Source: Planctomycetaceae bacterium
Lineage (GTDB): Bacteria; Planctomycetota; Planctomycetia; Pirellulales; UBA1268
DNA: 5,520 bases
Reading direction: 5' to 3'
NCBI GenBank assembly: GCA_003509235.1
Contig: DONH01000339.1
Span: 1 to 5,520, forward strand
In this document: piece by piece, positions 4,662 to 5,520 of the stretch
Layout: every line of letters starts with the position of its first letter
Numbering within the stretch: the first letter of the stretch is position 1
Program-made: the position numbers and the translations under genes
The notes under the pieces: model-generated
Database searches by the model: none
Told to the model about the DNA's origin: nothing
What the model saw: only the letters and a program-made list of their open reading frames with translations

Positions 4662-4826
4662 CTATGGACTCAGTTGGGATTTTTCATCGCTGACTGCTTT
4701 CGCTTCAAGACTTTGGCAGCATGCACCGCCACACTTGAGACCCATAGCGGATCGCAGCGAGCTAATGCCTACCGCTGCCGAAATACTGAAAAAGATAATT
4801 CCAATGAGCACTGCTAATTCCTTCAT
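4662..4826 (-). CDS. Small membrane protein with CGGACC motif, 54 aa
   Basis: The frame opens MKELAVLIGIIFFSISAAVG (one membrane helix, about residues 4-24), followed by SSLRSAMGLK, a cysteine cluster KCGGACC (Cys32, Cys36, Cys37) and a polar tail ending SQLSP. The layout (short helix, basic stretch, Gly/Cys cluster) recalls small FeoB-associated Cys-rich membrane proteins, but the resemblance is too slight for a call. GAGG (4837-4834) lies seven bases before ATG 4826. It heads a three-gene minus-strand run with the Cys-rich and single-helix microproteins. A metal-handling or redox role is inference from the cysteines only. Confidence 0.6.
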   Translation of the reverse strand: MKELAVLIGIIFFSISAAVGISSLRSAMGLKCGGACCQSLEAKAVSDEKSQLSP

Positions 4827-5035
4827 CTAGCTACCTCGCAAAATAAAACCTTGATGTATCTGTCGGCAAACAAAGCAGAATTTTTTAGGCAGTGAAAAAA
4901 TACTCGCACTATTTCACTAACTCCTACTCTCAAGAGGCATTCATATTCACGTCGCCTGTCGTGGTTGAGCCAATAGCCAACCCGCTGACAACCTAACCCT
5001 GCTGGGCTGCTGCAGCAGTCTGATAAACTGCACCC
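4827..5035. other. Interval without a supported gene, upstream of microgene run
   Basis: A plus-strand GTG frame of 34 codons (4892-4996, opening KKYSHYF after the start) has only an AGG within five bases of its start and is not called. A minus-strand frame beginning with TTG at 5041 and running to 4823 is also weak. No convincing promoter for the minus-strand microgenes was found here. The right end carries the palindrome and GATAAA box described for the MQDD copy at 5036. Confidence 0.4.
5007..5035 (+). promoter_or_regulatory. Conserved leader upstream of MQDD copy at 5036
   Basis: A perfect 12-base palindrome CTGCTGCAGCAG (5007-5018) is followed by three bases, then GATAAA (5022-5027), then CTGCACCC and the ATG. 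The same architecture with a different palindrome precedes the copy at 5454. GATAAA sits where a -10 box would for an mRNA beginning near the ATG, and no Shine-Dalgarno sequence is present. No conserved -35 box is visible. Promoter function is inference. Confidence 0.35.
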
Positions 5036-5196
5036 ATGCAAGACGATCCACCTCTTCTTACGAGAATTTTTTTCGCATTAAAGCGGACAAAACTTTGATC
5101 CCTGCTAAAGTTGTTAAGAAATATTCCTCTGCCACCAGCAGCCTCAGGGTTTCGCCAGATTTAGAGCGAGAAAGTCGTATGGTCCCTCTGAGGTGA
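5036..5196 (+). pseudogene. Frameshifted copy of the MQDD acidic small-protein gene
   Basis: ATG 5036 opens with the same 13 bases (ATGCAAGACGATC) as the copies at 3351 and 5454, encoding MQDDPP. It then departs into LLTRIFFALKRTKL and a TGA at 5096. Moving to the neighbouring frame at about 5056 restores SYENFF, resembling the YEDEF of the intact copies, and that frame stays open to TGA 5194-5196. A frameshift near the CCTCTTCTTAC stretch would explain this. An alternative is that only the first 13 bases are shared and the 20-residue peptide is the real product. Confidence 0.35.
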
Positions 5197-5274
5197 AATC
5201 TGTGGTCAAGCCCGGCTTTGAATTTCCCTCGGGGTACCTTTCGACGCTGAAATCTTACGAGAAAGGCTATCGAT

Positions 5275-5403
5275 ATGGCAGTAGAAACTCCTCAATCAAG
5301 TGCAATACAAGCAGCAGCAGAACTTCTGATTCATCTTCAGGAAGCATCCGAACAAGCAGAATCAGTTGAGCAAGATACTTGGAGTGAGCTCCAGAGCAGT
5401 TGA
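5275..5403 (+). CDS. Small acidic helical protein, 42 aa
   Basis: The frame opens MAVETPQSSAIQAAAELLIH and continues with Glu/Gln/Ala/Ser-rich sequence to SELQSS. It should form one amphipathic helix, with no cysteines and no membrane segment. GAAAGG (5261-5266) lies eight bases before ATG 5275 and supports translation. It sits 50 bases ahead of the MQDD copy at 5454 on the same strand, so the two may share a transcript, although the hairpin and GATAAA leader between them could be an independent promoter. No family is recognised. Confidence 0.45.
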   Translation: MAVETPQSSAIQAAAELLIHLQEASEQAESVEQDTWSELQSS

Positions 5404-5424
5404 TTACCTCACTTAAAGTGAACC

Positions 5425-5453
5425 GCGGCGTGCCGCTTCGATAAAATGCACCC
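5425..5453 (+). promoter_or_regulatory. Conserved leader upstream of MQDD copy at 5454
   Basis: GCGGC-GT-GCCGC (5425-5436) forms a 12-base hairpin, followed by three bases, GATAAA (5440-5445), ATGCACCC and the ATG at 5454. Spacing is identical to the leader at 5007, yet the hairpin arms differ in sequence. That is what selection on structure would produce, though two examples are few. As in the other copy, there is no Shine-Dalgarno sequence. Confidence 0.35.
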
Positions 5454-5520
5454 ATGCAAGACGATCTACCACAAGACACAGAAGACGAATTCGACGGCAT
5501 GTTGGACGATGCACCAACCA
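5454..5520 (+). CDS. MQDD-family acidic small protein, cut off by window edge
   Basis: Twenty-two codons are visible: MQDDLPQDTEDEFDGM, then LDDAPT at the edge. They align without gaps to the tail of the protein read from 3252 (shared MQDD, EDEF and DDAPT blocks; 13 of 22 identical). An in-frame TAA at 5442-5444 shows that the protein starts at this ATG and lacks the membrane segment seen in the copy at 3252. The protein is strongly acidic so far. By analogy, the next residues may be TPPNP, and more sequence may follow. Function is unknown. Confidence 0.55.
   Translation, partial: MQDDLPQDTEDEFDGMLDDAPT

Noticed and set aside
4306..4830. Plus-strand frame of 174 codons
   Set aside because: Its protein has no recognisable family features, and no Shine-Dalgarno sequence precedes the start. 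It is antisense to three minus-strand microgenes that each have a well-placed ribosome binding site and coherent hydrophobic or cysteine patterns.
4840..4869. TTGCCG-18-TATTTT as promoter for the three minus-strand microgenes
   Set aside because: The predicted transcription start would fall inside the ribosome binding site of the first gene.
4221..5000. Possible integron-type recombination sites (TTAACGCC near 4254, ACCTAAC near 4991)
   Set aside because: The small-gene density prompted the check, but no paired RYYYAAC / GTTRRRY ends with a foldable site were found, and there is no integrase in the window.
4823..5041. Minus-strand 72-codon frame whose stop overlaps the 54-residue gene start by ATGA
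   Set aside because: It must start at TTG, its GAGGTG lies about 11 bases away, and the product looks random. The ATGA overlap arises easily because the downstream gene begins ATGAAG.
5267..5500. Minus-strand 77-codon frame
   Set aside because: It is antisense to the 42-residue gene with a ribosome binding site and to the MQDD copy at 5454, and is rich in Ser and Leu from the reversed Glu/Gln/Ala codons.

Overview
The window looks like a chromosomal segment of a planctomycete-type bacterium with moderate GC. That placement is inference from three things: a vertebrate-like SMUG1 uracil-DNA glycosylase, a YheT-like alpha/beta hydrolase, and a secreted protein built from 23-residue 'KG-L-L-GLTSID-VA-ELAK' repeats of a kind common in Planctomycetota. 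No rRNA, tRNA, transposase, phage gene or CRISPR array is visible.

Left half (1-2610): three minus-strand genes. A SMUG1-family glycosylase begins at 456 and runs off the left edge, so its C-terminal half is outside the window. Upstream of it lies a complete YheT-like hydrolase (1619-603), then a gap of about 340 bases with no convincing gene, then a 196-residue membrane-anchored protein of unknown function (2549-1959). The last has a clear ribosome binding site and a plausible promoter.

Middle (2610-3120): a short repeat-bearing region followed by two convergent small reading frames, 2830-2958 (+) and 3119-2955 (-). Each has a Shine-Dalgarno sequence, and their stop codons overlap.

Right half (3246-5520): a dense region of very small genes. 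On the plus strand, a three-gene unit (3252-4215) encodes a one-helix membrane protein with an acidic tail, an arginine-rich 55-residue protein, and the secreted 23-residue-repeat protein. The second and third genes overlap by ATGA. The first two genes end in the same duplicated DNA module, which supplies both the C-terminal PPNP coding and the ribosome binding site of the next gene. On the minus strand, three microprotein genes (54, 49 and 28 residues; 4826-4356) each have their own Shine-Dalgarno sequence and together form a probable operon: a Cys-bearing membrane protein, a putative zinc knuckle protein and a single-helix membrane peptide. Further right are a broken copy (5036) and an intact, truncated-by-window copy (5454) of the 'MQDD' acidic small-protein family also seen in the first gene at 3351, plus a 42-residue helical acidic protein (5275-5403).

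The repeated MQDD openings, the duplicated gene junction, the in-frame 18-base duplication and the repeat protein all indicate local duplication. This right-hand region is the most interesting part. No function can be assigned to its small proteins from sequence alone. Secretion, membrane anchoring and metal binding are inferences from hydrophobic segments and cysteine spacing.
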